From NCBI GenBank assembly GCA_010645155.1, contig CM021318.1, positions 1,069,416 through 1,133,415 of the forward strand: a DNA stretch of 64,000 bases, written 5' to 3'. Position 1 is the first letter of the stretch. Each line of letters starts with the position of its first letter. Origin of the DNA: Tigriopus japonicus (Eukaryota > Arthropoda > Copepoda > Harpacticoida > Harpacticidae). Positions 1-9,934 of this stretch are shown here, piece after piece. The notes under the pieces were generated by a model, which was not told the DNA's origin, searched no databases, and saw only the letters and a list, made by a program, of their open reading frames with translations. Position numbers and translations under genes: made by a program.

Positions 1-1407
1 TCGTATTTTGATTCAATTGCGAGTTATTGATGGTATCCTTAGTTGTTCCGTTTCTTTAGAAACATCCAGTTGTCTTCTTTTACGCAAAGGTTTTGAAAAA
101 GTGCCTTCTCTGGAAAACGTAAACAACAAAGGGTTTCATCAAAGTATGAAAAACCTAAAAGAGGATTTTGAGCCAAAAGAGTGTTTTTGTCAACTTTATA
201 CATACAATTTCTAAAAAGCTTGAAGTAAAATCTGCGGAATTCTTGCCCTGTTTTGCATCATCCCAAAAATGGGTAAATCTTATTTTATCCGAGGCCTAGG
301 AATTGACTTTCTCTCTTTCCCAAAAACTTGATGAATATTCTTTTTTTGAGTTTTAGCAAAAGTCAGTTTCCTTCTTTTGATCTAGCAATTCATTCAATCA
401 TTTAGCCATTGGAAAGTAAGAAAGTCAAATGTAAGGGAGTATATTAAACCAATTATAAACCATACTGATTATTCATTGAGGAATCTAAAACATACAAGAA
501 TAACCGCATGACGTTGTAATCTTGCTGTAATTTATTCTGTCGCTTTCTTGCACAAGTAAGACAATTAATTTTGTAATATGCAAAACTCATATGTTTGAAT
601 GATATTAGGTATTCAAGGTCCTCCAGTGAAGGCTTGAACAGATGCATTCATGAAACTTGCGCTCTTTGTTTAAGCCCCGTACACGAAATATTTGATTCTG
701 ACAGGAATGGTACATTTCAGGCACCAAAATATCTTGTTAAGATTGCAACTAAAAAGGTCACAAACAAAACGTTCACAAAAAAGGTCCCAGTATAAGGTCA
801 CGAGGAAAAACGGTCAGAATAAAAAGGTTACAGGTTAAAACGGTCACGGTAAAAAGTTCACACGGTGAAAAAGTCACACGTCACACGGTTAAAACGCTCA
901 CAGTAATAAAGCAAACAGGTCACTTTTCCATGACATGATTGTGATCCACCCAGAGTATATTTGAAGTCAAAAACCATTGCTGGTCCATTTAAAGTCCCTT
1001 GTCAACATTTGAGGCACTTTACTTGTACAAAACTAATGTACGGTTATTTTTTAAGCAAACCCATGTATCTCAAAGAATCGGCATGCTGTTGCCACATAGA
1101 ATGATACTAGATGACGCACTTTATAAATGTAGTCTTTTTTCAGTGCACTAACCTGAATCATTTCGACATATGAACTACTCTTTTATATGAACAAGCTTGA
1201 AAACTCTTACACGTAGGGCAAGTGACTTGTCAAACAAAGTCCGTGTAGCAACATGGTTTCTCCAGTACTGATATATCATGCTCTCTACAGAGTATCCGCA
1301 ACTATAAATTCTTATTTTTGATCATTTTTCCCCCGTCTGAGACCCATTTTAAGTTTTTTTCCAACCATGTTTCAACAAAAAAAAACCCATCCCCACACCT
1401 GTCTTAC
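1..1407. other. left-edge gene-free stretch (probably intronic)
   Basis: No coding exon is recognisable on either strand. Because the ankyrin gene at 1408-1904 on the minus strand ends in a good splice donor at 1407 and its next exon is not found here, this stretch is most simply the beginning of its next intron, running off the window. It contains a degenerate array of GGTCAC-like units at about 745-915, listed separately. Confidence 0.5.
745..915. repeat. degenerate short tandem array of GGTCAC-type units
   Basis: Roughly ten imperfect units of 13-18 bases recur, each an A-rich run followed by GGTCAC or a variant (GTTCAC, GGTTAC, AGTCAC, GCTCAC). Unit length and spacing vary, so this is an old or slipped minisatellite-like array and not a clean microsatellite. 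No flanking inverted repeat was recognised. Confidence 0.6.
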
Positions 1408-1904
1408 CTGCGTTATCCGTCACATTGGGATCAATCCCAAGGTGTAAAAGCTTCTTGCATTGCATCAGGTTCCCTTTGATAGCTCCTCTGTGTAGTTGTG
1501 TTTCACCCTTGCCATTCCTGCGATACAATCGTCTTTGGATCCTGTCCTCCAATGGAGTCTTTGGACTGGATTCGGCTGTTCCCGGAGATATCGACAAAGG
1601 ACTCGAACCTTGCACGGGTGTCCCAATCTGATTGGCGGGTACCGGCGAATTGATACTATTCGCATTATTCACTACTTGAAGAGGCGTTCGAGATGGTGAA
1701 GTTTGTTGAAGGCCATCTGAAATTATTGGTTTACATGAAAGTCCCTTGTTTAATCTAGCCGGTTCAAAACCTAACGTCACATGTACACTAGCAATTAATA
1801 AAGAAGCTTCTTCATGAATTACCATTCAATGAACCCCCTGTGGACCTTTCCATTTGCTTTATCAAGGCCAATTGTTGGCGTTCAGACATGGGGGTGCGGT
1901 CCAT
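1408..1904 (-). CDS. ankyrin-repeat protein, ANKRD11/ANKRD12-like (two exons, partial)
   Basis: Two consecutive coding exons. The upstream one (1904 to 1823) encodes M-D-R-T-P followed by a SERQQLALIKQME motif. The SERQQLALL motif lies just before the ankyrin block in vertebrate ANKRD11/12. A 106-base intron (1822-1717, GTAATT..TTTCAG) joins it in phase 1 to the second exon (1716 to 1408). That exon has a Ser/Pro-rich linker and then the first ankyrin repeat (GETQLHRGAIKGN, DPNVTDNAG) and ends at GCAG/GTAAGA, the place where family members continue with a Trp. Later repeats and the long C-terminus lie beyond the left edge. The ATG at 1904 has a good Kozak context (A at -3, G at +4), but the open frame continues upstream with basic residues, so more 5' exons are possible. 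The family works as chromatin co-regulators in the nucleus; that role is inferred here from similarity. Confidence 0.75.
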
Positions 1905-2779
1905 TATTGCACGTTTTTTACTTCTCTTCCACAACCATCAATAATTGGCCAATGCTCCAATCTGGCATGCTCTCTTAGATCCTTGATTCCCGACGTCTAG
2001 GACGTTCCATGTAAACAATCCAGTTTTCACTTTGCTCACGTTTGTGTCTCACAACAAAATCAACCAGTTTAGCACATACTAATCAAGGAATCAATCTTAG
2101 GGAAGAAACGCCCAAGGACAGAAAGGGGTAGGTGGAACGTCGTGGTGTTTGATAGCTGAACTGTTGTATTCTCTCCCGCCAAAGCTTACTTGCTCTCACA
2201 CTCCTGCTGTTGGCTCACGTTGGATATCTCTCGGAGAGGTTGCACGCGCCTTTCCGCCAATCGCGTTTCTTGGAGCTCCAAATGCTGCCAAACCTACCAT
2301 AAATGGGGTGCCATTTTGGCCCTCAGAGATGAGGGATAAAGAAATGAGTTTTAAGTTATCGTTTCCATGGAACACAAGTCTGGACATACTACTTAGTTTT
2401 GGGCAAGATCCGATATGTTCGGATTGATTGGGCCTAGATCATTTTTGATCTACCTATGTTAGTGGCTCTGAAATGATGATGAGTCTTAGATGTTCAGTTT
2501 CTTCCAAATTTAGTCACCTTGAGAACTGAATGTCTCTAGAGAGCTCTCCTGTTCTCGGAACTTATTGAAGTGGACATATGCCGCTAATGAGGGCATTTAG
2601 AAAGGATAACCTAGAGCCCCGAGATACTACAATTGTTAGATTATCCCATAGTACGTTAGCAGGAGCCTTGATCAACATTAACTTCGAAGAGAAATTCAGC
2701 TAGATCTTGACAAGCTCCTTTCTGTGGTACCAGGACGCAAACACATAGTAATAATTGCTTTATTCTGCGCTTTATATCT
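1905..2779. other. intergenic or upstream region, no gene recognised
   Basis: This stretch lies between the ankyrin exons and MRPS18B, both minus strand. Open frames of 60-90 codons overlap on both strands at 2149-2427, but neither resembles a known protein. Upstream exons or the promoter of the ankyrin gene could lie here. A TTTATT on the plus strand at 2759-2764 is the likely poly(A) signal (AATAAA) of MRPS18B, about 16 bases past its stop. Confidence 0.4.
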
Positions 2780-3403
2780 TTAGAGGTTATCTTGCTTTTT
2801 AGGTATGTACTTGTCGTAATCGTAAGACACAAATGGGTAATCGATTTTAAGTAAACCCTTGTTTTTAGCCTTTTGTAACTCCACTCGAATTTTCATCCAT
2901 TGGTGTTGGCACACGCCCGTTTTCTTTGACGTAAGGATCTCTCCACTGTAGTCGGACACAAATTGATTGAGCAGCTTTAAATTTCTGTGATCCACGACCA
3001 GGTATTCGTCTCGACAAATTGGACACGGATTACCATTGGCAATCTTGCCTCCTCGGATGCAATTCTTCCTTGTTGGTTTGTAGGTTCGACCTTTAGCATA
3101 ATTTCTTCGATACAACTCCCAAACTTTGGCATCACCGTAGGTCTCTTGATAAGCAGCGGATTCCATATATTTCAGGCTGATATCGACGGGAATATCTCTT
3201 AAACGAGGGTCTCCCTCTTCCGCAAATCTCATACCCTTCTCGTTTTGCTCATCGTTTTTGAGAATCTTGGGCGTGGTGGAAAGATTTTGTTTGGTTATTG
3301 ATGGGAATTGAGGAAGGCGGAACTGACTTTGGTTGCAAGTTGTCTCTGATGATCTGAGAACTCTCACGATAGAGATGGAACTTCTTCTTAAACAATGCAT
3401 CAT
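2780..3403 (-). CDS. MRPS18B: mitochondrial small ribosomal subunit protein mS40 (MRPS18B)
   Basis: A 207-residue intronless gene. The basic, Ser-rich N-terminus (about residues 1-45) looks like a mitochondrial targeting peptide. Residues about 100-185 carry the S18-type core: KPTRKNCIRGGKIANGNPCPICRDE, then a segment on the VDHRN..LLNQF pattern, then the GVC..Q stretch. This combination, with CxxC in NPCPIC, is typical of the S18b paralogue. The protein is a structural component of the mitoribosomal small subunit. Translation can start at either of two adjacent Met codons (3403 or 3400). A likely poly(A) signal lies at 2764-2759, very close to the stop. Length agrees with a somewhat short member of the family (human about 258). 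Confidence 0.88.
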   Translation of the reverse strand: MMHCLRRSSISIVRVLRSSETTCNQSQFRLPQFPSITKQNLSTTPKILKNDEQNEKGMRFAEEGDPRLRDIPVDISLKYMESAAYQETYGDAKVWELYRRNYAKGRTYKPTRKNCIRGGKIANGNPCPICRDEYLVVDHRNLKLLNQFVSDYSGEILTSKKTGVCQHQWMKIRVELQKAKNKGLLKIDYPFVSYDYDKYIPKKQDNL

Positions 3404-3744
3404 ATTGGAGCAGGAATGGCACTTTAGGTTTTAGGATTTTTTTGCGTGGAGACTTCTTAAGAAATTAAATGGACTTCATTGGTAAGCATGTGAAAAGACT
3501 TGAATGTTTCTAAACAATGTGGCCATCGCTTCAGGGTGTCCAAAAATGATTTGACTCTGAAACAAGTCACCAACGATCAAAATAAGGAGGGCAAACTCAT
3601 TCTTTTGCTATCGAATTTATTCAAACAAAATTTATTTCATGCATGTCATTTTCATTGACTTACGAAACATGTCACGTAATTCATTTACTCAAATCATGAT
3701 ACAACGACACTGGTTATTGTGTTCAACTCATTGGTATTCTCTTA

Positions 3745-4681
3745 TTAGACGCGCTTCCAAATTTCATCCAAGACTGCTCCGGACTCTTTGTGAATGACCT
3801 TTACAAAGACTCCGTTAGGAGCATAGACCTCATCCATTAGTAGAGTTCCAATGGTCTCGTTCTTGTAACGAGCAAAAAATCTGTTGTTAGCAATCGGTTG
3901 AATCAAAGCCTTGGTTTTGCCCCCGAAATAAGCCATATCCACTTCATGCTCAATATTTTCTTCATACGTTCCCTCAAAGTTTAAATGGGGCATTTCTGGA
4001 CACTCGATAGTGTAGCGCCGACTTTTTGGGTTGTTTTCGATAGCTTCCAATCCCGTTATGATCTCCACTCCAAGAAACTTTTTTGCGACTTCCTCCGGAA
4101 ATCCAACCTTAATTGCAAAGTCCACGTCATGTTGGTCCTTAACACGCCTGTAAAGACCTGGGGCGTTGCTCATATCCATTGGCTTGCCATCTCGGAACCA
4201 GAATTCATCCATTGTTGAGCTAGATCCTGGATGAATGAGTTTGGTGTGAACTCCATCCGGAGAGAATGCCTCTTCCATGAGCAAGGTTCCCATGATATCG
4301 TTTTGATACTTAACATGGAAAGTATTATTTCCGGTTGAAGTGTGGAGCATCTTTGTCTTGCCACCAAAGAACGCTATATCCCGTTCAATTTCCACACCAT
4401 CCTCAAAAGTGACTTCGAACTTCATATCAGGCATCTCCTTACATTCGATTATCATGTTCCAACTTTTTGGTTTACTATCAACGGGAGTCAATATGACTGT
4501 GATTTTACTGCCCAAATATTGCTGACCGACTTCTTTTGGAAATCCTAAAAACGTTGGGATAGGATGTTTTTTTTTGAGTGAATAAAATATTGCGCTCTCA
4601 CGTACCTGCTTTGGTGGCAAACGCCGCATAATCCACGAATTTGATTGTGGAAAAGGACCCTGAGACGTGTTCCATGGCCAT
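3745..4681 (-). CDS. tandem two-domain fatty-acid-binding-like protein
   Basis: Two exons: 4681-4606 and 4544-3745, with a 61-base intron (AAAGCAG/GTACGT..TTTTTAG/GATTTC). The spliced protein is 291 residues. The reading frame stays open through the intron, but splicing restores a clear repeat: DYAAFATKAGFPKEVGQQYLG in copy 1 matches DVDFAIKVGFPEEVAKKFLG in copy 2. Each unit is about 140 residues and keeps a FGGKTK motif, a GTLLM motif and a terminal DE[FI]W segment. The size, all-beta pattern and ending resemble cytosolic fatty-acid-binding proteins of the calycin superfamily, so a lipid-carrier role is likely but not proven. A TATA box lies at 4782-4775 and AATAAA signals on the minus strand at 3636-3631 and 3621-3616. 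A single fused polypeptide with two such domains is uncommon. Confidence 0.65.
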
Positions 4682-4774
4682 GGTGAGAGTAATGGAATAT
4701 ATTTTGGGTATTTACTAGTTGTACCTGACTTGCTGGCAAAACTTTGACTGTTCAATTTACGATTTCGTGGTCTT

Positions 4775-4782
4775 CTTATATA
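4775..4782 (-). promoter_or_regulatory. TATA box of the two-domain lipid-binding-like gene
   Basis: TATATAAG on the minus strand, 94 bases upstream of the ATG at 4681, leaving room for a short 5' untranslated region. Confidence 0.55.
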
Positions 4783-5625
4783 GGATGAATGACCTGACGA
4801 AACAAACTAGATCCGTTCTCTGTCACCCTAGCATTGAACTGGCGCTGGACTAGCCCCCTGTGAACACTCTGAACACTTTTCTTTTCGTTCACAAAAGTAC
4901 AGGACCATGCTCCTCTTTAGAAGAAGACTAGGATGATACACTTCAAAATTGTACAATCAAAGTGAAAAAAATTAATGTGGAATATAATTATGGAGCAAAG
5001 GCAAAAGAGATTCCTGCTCTAATTGCCAAAGATGAAATAGTGTCATAAAAAGCATCATTGGTTTAAGAAAGCACAACATCATTTGGGGAGCTTTTGTCAA
5101 GTGCTTTAGCCGATAAACTTTTGTAATTACTTGCACTCAATGAGATTTAGTGATTTATTTGCAATAGTTAAAACGCCAAAGTTTTTTCGTAGGGGCTTTT
5201 TAAACAAAATACCTTTGCGACTAGCAATTTGTAACGTTAAAGCTCGATCCGATTATTAATGTTTCAAATTAGACCTTACAATGGTTATTACCTTCTACAA
5301 TCGCTTCTAGAGCAACACTACTCATAAAATAATTACTGAGTATCATTTTTTGGAACAAGAACGGGATCCAATTTTTATTGCAAATTTGTGACAAGGTTGT
5401 TAACGTTACTTGCAGATTTTTTACGGTTGGAAGATCGCTACAACCATTTAGTTTATTGAGAAAATGCCGTGAAAATATTCTAAAAGTCCGGAATCAGCTT
5501 CTATGGGCAATTTTTCCATTTCGGCTCTTTTTGTAAACAATTATGATCACCCTTGTTTAATTTGTAAACAAAGAGAAGAAAATAACATTGGATTGCAAAC
5601 ACCGACGTCGATTTCCATCAAAATC
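4783..5625. other. AT-rich intergenic region between divergent genes
   Basis: This separates the minus-strand lipid-binding-like gene from the plus-strand INTS10 and should hold both promoters. Apart from the TATA box at 4775-4782 I see no recognisable element. An in-frame ATG at 5503 would extend INTS10 by 41 residues, but its context is weak (T at -3). Confidence 0.45.
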
Positions 5626-7638
5626 ATGGTTGTGGCCCCTCGAGAAAGTGATTCGTCCCATCTCAATGATGTCGACTATCTGGTGGCACGTTCCAAAGAG
5701 CTTCGGCACAAAGATCCGGATCGTTCCAAGAGCTGGATGCTTACGGCTCAAATGATGTTCCCAAAAAACTTTGCTATTCAATATGAAGCCTATCAGGTGG
5801 AAAAGACGGCTGGAAACGCCACGGAGGCGGGCAAATATCTAAAGCATCTCTTTGAGCATTTCCATGGTGCCGATGGTCCTTCAGAAGCCATCTTATTGGA
5901 AGAGATTCACAAATTGGTGACCGGTCTTCAAAACCAGGAAACCACTAAGGATGAACCCGACATTTTGGGCCGAATTTTTGATCAACTACCGCAAGATACG
6001 CGGAAAAAAATCCTCTTGGAATCGGCTTCCAAGGCTAATGACACCCTTACCTATGCCAAGCAATTCATGTTGGCGTTTAATCGATTTCCCGAGCTCATCC
6101 CCAGTTACGGGTCGAACTTTCTGTCGGTTTTGGTTTCCAAATGTCCTAAGAAATCAGTGACCGTGGACCCTCTATTGGAGTTACTCGTCAAGGAAGCTTG
6201 TCCACGCTTGCTTGGGGTCACTCAATTGAAGATTGAAGTCTCCATGTTGGACGATATCCTGTTTCACACCATTGATTATCTGTCGCATCAAGTGTTGGCT
6301 GCCCGGAATAATGCCAAGGATGTCGCATCATCGGGTTCTCAATCCGAAATTTGGCTGATTGTTTTTGGCTTCCTCGAAGAAATTGGGCAACGGATGGGTT
6401 GGTCACTTACGGAAGACCTCAATGAAGTGCTTCCAGAAGTTCTTTGGCAGAGAATCCATTCATTCAGCCAACAAAACGTGACCAAACAAGATCCAGAAGC
6501 GCAGAATCAATTGTTCTTCCTGGCGACAATTTTGTTCCTTCGATCCTTGTCGGAATTCAACACCGATTCTTGGGAACAAACCCTAGAGCCTCCGATCTTG
6601 GTGGAAGCCTTTATCGCTCATCAATCGGAAGAAACGAAACCCAAGAACCATCCTAAACGACGTCGAACCACCGAAGATGAGCGTCGTTACCCATTAGTGA
6701 CCCATGGAGACCGTTGCGTAGCCAATGGAGAACATCCTAGTGGTATGGTGGCATCGTTTCTCCGGGCATATCGCTACTACGATCTCATCCATTCTGAACC
6801 AGCTTTAAACGCCATGTTCCAACAATTGAAGGGCATCACTCAGACGCTTTCTTCGTTTTGTGTGGATGTAGCTCAATATCAAGGTCGGTTTAGAGATGCC
6901 TTGAGCATTCTCCGATCCCAGCCCACGCCTCAAGTTCCGGCAAAAGTGTGCCGAAGCCATATCAAGATGGCTACGGTTCAGTTCTGTTTGGGAGAATTTC
7001 ACTCCACGGCCGATCATCTGATTGAAGCTGTGGCCAATTTACCTCCTGTGATCAGTGAGAGTGACAAGCCCAATTTGCCCTCGATTCTTGTTGGATCAGC
7101 GTTAAAACAACCGTCTGCGGTCAAGTCTAGACACGTGCATTTTTTGCCATTTACACGCCATCATATCTTGGCGTTTTGTGCTCGAATACTGATTTATATC
7201 CTTAAAGATCGAGCCCTCCAACCCACGTCGTCAAACAACGATGTTACTTTGGGCCATGTTCTGGTATTGCTCCAGTACATCTTTCCGGAGGAGAAGGATC
7301 TCATGCTCATGATGATCCACAAGATCAAGCAAAAAGATTCCTTCAGTTATCCCTTATTTTCTTCGTACATTGTCCAAATCGAGCTGTTGGAGGAATTTGC
7401 TCATCTTTTACGCGATCCAAGTTGTAAAGTGGCGCTAGATCTGAGTCCTTCGAGTACGCTTCAATCTGGGAGTCAGAGTCAGAGAAGAGTTGGAACACGA
7501 GGAGCCAATCGAGGAGAGAAGGAAGAGGTGCGCATGGCCATTGTGAAGCAAGTGGCTAAGAGTCAAGAGCCCTTGGATGAACTACTAATCAGCTTTTTTG
7601 AAGAGAACCATGACTCCATTTTAGAATGTCTTCATTAA
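5626..7638 (+). CDS. INTS10: Integrator complex subunit 10
   Basis: An intronless frame of 670 residues, close to human INTS10 (710). The N-terminal helical-repeat region (LVARSKELRHKDPDRSKSW, FAIQYEAYQVEKTAGN) and the C-terminal block (LGHVLVLLQYIFPEE, QIELLEEFAHL, RRVGTRGANRGEKEEVRMAI) correspond to conserved segments of the family. The middle, about residues 330-400, is divergent, with a basic KPKNHPKRRRTTEDE stretch where human has KKRKLAEG. Integrator is the nuclear RNA polymerase II-associated complex that cleaves snRNA and other nascent transcripts. INTS10 belongs to its auxiliary INTS10/13/14/15 module. I chose the ATG at 5626 because it has A at -3 and G at +4 and fits the family N-terminus. 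An AATAAA overlaps the stop codon at 7637-7642. Confidence 0.93.
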   Translation: MVVAPRESDSSHLNDVDYLVARSKELRHKDPDRSKSWMLTAQMMFPKNFAIQYEAYQVEKTAGNATEAGKYLKHLFEHFHGADGPSEAILLEEIHKLVTGLQNQETTKDEPDILGRIFDQLPQDTRKKILLESASKANDTLTYAKQFMLAFNRFPELIPSYGSNFLSVLVSKCPKKSVTVDPLLELLVKEACPRLLGVTQLKIEVSMLDDILFHTIDYLSHQVLAARNNAKDVASSGSQSEIWLIVFGFLEEIGQRMGWSLTEDLNEVLPEVLWQRIHSFSQQNVTKQDPEAQNQLFFLATILFLRSLSEFNTDSWEQTLEPPILVEAFIAHQSEETKPKNHPKRRRTTEDERRYPLVTHGDRCVANGEHPSGMVASFLRAYRYYDLIHSEPALNAMFQQLKGITQTLSSFCVDVAQYQGRFRDALSILRSQPTPQVPAKVCRSHIKMATVQFCLGEFHSTADHLIEAVANLPPVISESDKPNLPSILVGSALKQPSAVKSRHVHFLPFTRHHILAFCARILIYILKDRALQPTSSNNDVTLGHVLVLLQYIFPEEKDLMLMMIHKIKQKDSFSYPLFSSYIVQIELLEEFAHLLRDPSCKVALDLSPSSTLQSGSQSQRRVGTRGANRGEKEEVRMAIVKQVAKSQEPLDELLISFFEENHDSILECLH

Positions 7639-7719
7639 TAAACAGTATGTTTTTCTGAGTTAAATTTTTATTTTTGAGCTAGCAATGTGTCTCAAAAAAA
7701 AAAACAAATTTGTTTCAAA

Positions 7720-8286
7720 GTTATTATTAGTGCCCGGAAAAATATTTGCAAAAATGACAAAATAACTAATATATATTTTCTTCAAAAGCCCCCCATTTTT
7801 TTTGGAAAAAAGCCGGATGTGTAAGAAATATGTTTTTGATAAGGCCATTAGTTGGTATTTGTGTCTGTGTGCACCGATTTTCCAAATTTGTTCCTGGTGA
7901 ATATGATGGATTTGGCCGTTTTTAGAGGCAAACTTGACATGCAATTGATTAATCAATGCAATTTTCAATTTGTCTCAATATATGCCGCAGTTTTTTTCGT
8001 ATACGACAGTAGTTTTGGTTTTGAATGCCTAATCTTTGTACATATGTCATTTTGTAGAGTTTTTTGTAAGTTTGGGTTCATTTTGGGTAAGCTATTGAGC
8101 ATTGGTCATTCATTTATTTTCCTCAATTTTGCCCAAAATATTTTTTTTTTGGCAAGAATAATTGAGAAAATATTGTTTTTTTCCTTGTAACAGGCAAAAA
8201 AAATTTAAAAAATCGGGGAAAATTGGGGAAATATTTTAAAATTAATTTATATTTTTAAAAAACTATTTCCGGGCTCTAGTGGTTAT
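7720..8286. mobile_element. non-autonomous hAT-like element (about 551 bp) with decayed target duplication
   Basis: The ends form inverted repeats: TAGTGCCCGGAAA at 7728-7740, and TAGAGCCCGGAAA when the right end (8266-8278) is read on the other strand. The 8-bp flanks, GTTATTAT on the left and GTGGTTAT on the right, match at six of eight positions; the left copy fits the nTnnnnAn target rule of Ac-type hAT elements. The interior is AT-rich with no transposase. A related end, TAGGGCCCGGAAAAATG, occurs in reverse at about 54946-54930. Confidence 0.6.
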
Positions 8287-9934
8287 CCTTTTACGAGAAA
8301 TCATGGACAACGAAAGCGCTTTAATCGAAATGTTACCTTTGCGATTAGTTTGCTATTATTGACGCATCAAAGAAATATAATGAAAGTATTCTTTTTCAAA
8401 TTCATTTTCATGTGCAAGTGTCTAATGTACAAGACAATAAAGATCAACATAATACACAGTACATGTACATAATAAAGTTATGAGAAGAAAATAGGCGCGG
8501 TCAAGGTCCCAGATATGTGTTTGGTTGCCAGATCTAGCCAATCCAGGCACTTCCATAAAAAGCCATGTAATACGATACGTACCATGGACATTTTTCAATT
8601 ACCGCAGATAAATTTTGTATTCACGAGTTCAAAAACAATTGTAGTGGTAATAATAATACTTAAAAAAATGAAGTCAAAGGAAAATAAGTGTTAAATGAAA
8701 GGGGAATTTTTTCGAAGGTTATGTAACAATCATGGCTAACTAAGCCATGTAGAACATAAGAGAGACACATGTTCCTGTGAGATCCGCAACCTCTCCTACG
8801 CAACTTCCTTTTGAGACAGCGTGATAAATTTTCTAGTTCCCAAAAGCCCATTTCCCTGTTTGATTACACCAGAACTTATTTCCGCTTAAAAGAAGATTTT
8901 CGTGTCAAATAATAGATGAGAAATAATACTTTAAATTAGAAACAAGAGAAATATCTTAGATAAGGATGACTGTTCTTGCTCTGTATCTGATGGCTTTGTA
9001 ATTCGATTTAAAAGAAGCGGCCGAAGGAGATGATAGCATATTTCCGCCACTTTTTCGCCGTTCATCCACTCCAACTCATCCATTCTATTTTGATGCGGAG
9101 CCAAGCAACCTCAGGGTTGCCAAACTCAAAAGTTGACCATAGTAGTGGAATTTCACCATTTTGTGTAATTTTTCTCTCTCTTTGGCAACTATAAACCTTT
9201 TACATGGCTGTAGAAAGGCAAGGTTGCTTAATATTGGGAATGAGATGTGCGGAGTGGTGTTCATCAAGTCAAAATTATAACAAAAACTATATATTTTTTG
9301 TCTTACTAGATGTAAACAACAAGACATCAATTGAATTTTGCGTTACAACAAAACTTAAATAAAGTGAGGTAAGAATATCCAATGAATAAGAATATGAGGT
9401 TAAGTATTTTATCTCGGTGAATACTCCACCGTTCTGAAGAAGGGTCCAGTTTGAGAGGGCATTGGCAACCAGCAACCCTGGAACTATATTTTTAGGGAAC
9501 CGAACAAGCCTGAAGCCTCTCATCATAAGAAAAAGGGGATCAGGGACCCACAAGTTGTTGTTCCACCGAAATCTATTAGTCAATCTGGATTAGGTCTTTC
9601 CTCATGTAAGTTTTCAACCAAAGCTCAGCATCCTTATGTTTCAAGATCTCTCATTCAACTCTTTTTCACAGATTCCTTCTTTAGTTCAAAATGGATCATG
9701 TCAAGAGCACAACGATAGTTTGCCAATCCATCGAATGCGCTTCTCTTGTGGTCGTTTTCGCTCAATCCACCTTGTAAATCATGTCGTTTTAACCATTATG
9801 GCTTGCTAAAGAGCCAATTTCCCCCCTCCCTGTGGATTTGACCCGTGGAAACAGGGAGGGAGGATCCTTATTTTGTACCTTTCTGACCCTTGTTGCTCAT
9901 TTATACAAGGAGTGTTTACTGTGATAGAAGGAAA
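8287..9934. other. intergenic region upstream of IBTK
   Basis: No protein-coding gene is recognised. Several open frames of 60-98 codons occur on the minus strand but show no family resemblance. The last hundred bases before 9935 should contain the IBTK 5' untranslated region; no TATA box stands out. Confidence 0.4.

Noticed and set aside
5503..5625. Upstream in-frame start for INTS10
   Set aside because: Weak context and no similarity of the added 41 residues to the family N-terminus.
9112..9480. Possible 369-bp hAT element with CAGGGTTGC ends
   Set aside because: Only about 9 terminal bases match and the 8-base flanks (AGCAACCT and GAACTATA) do not agree.
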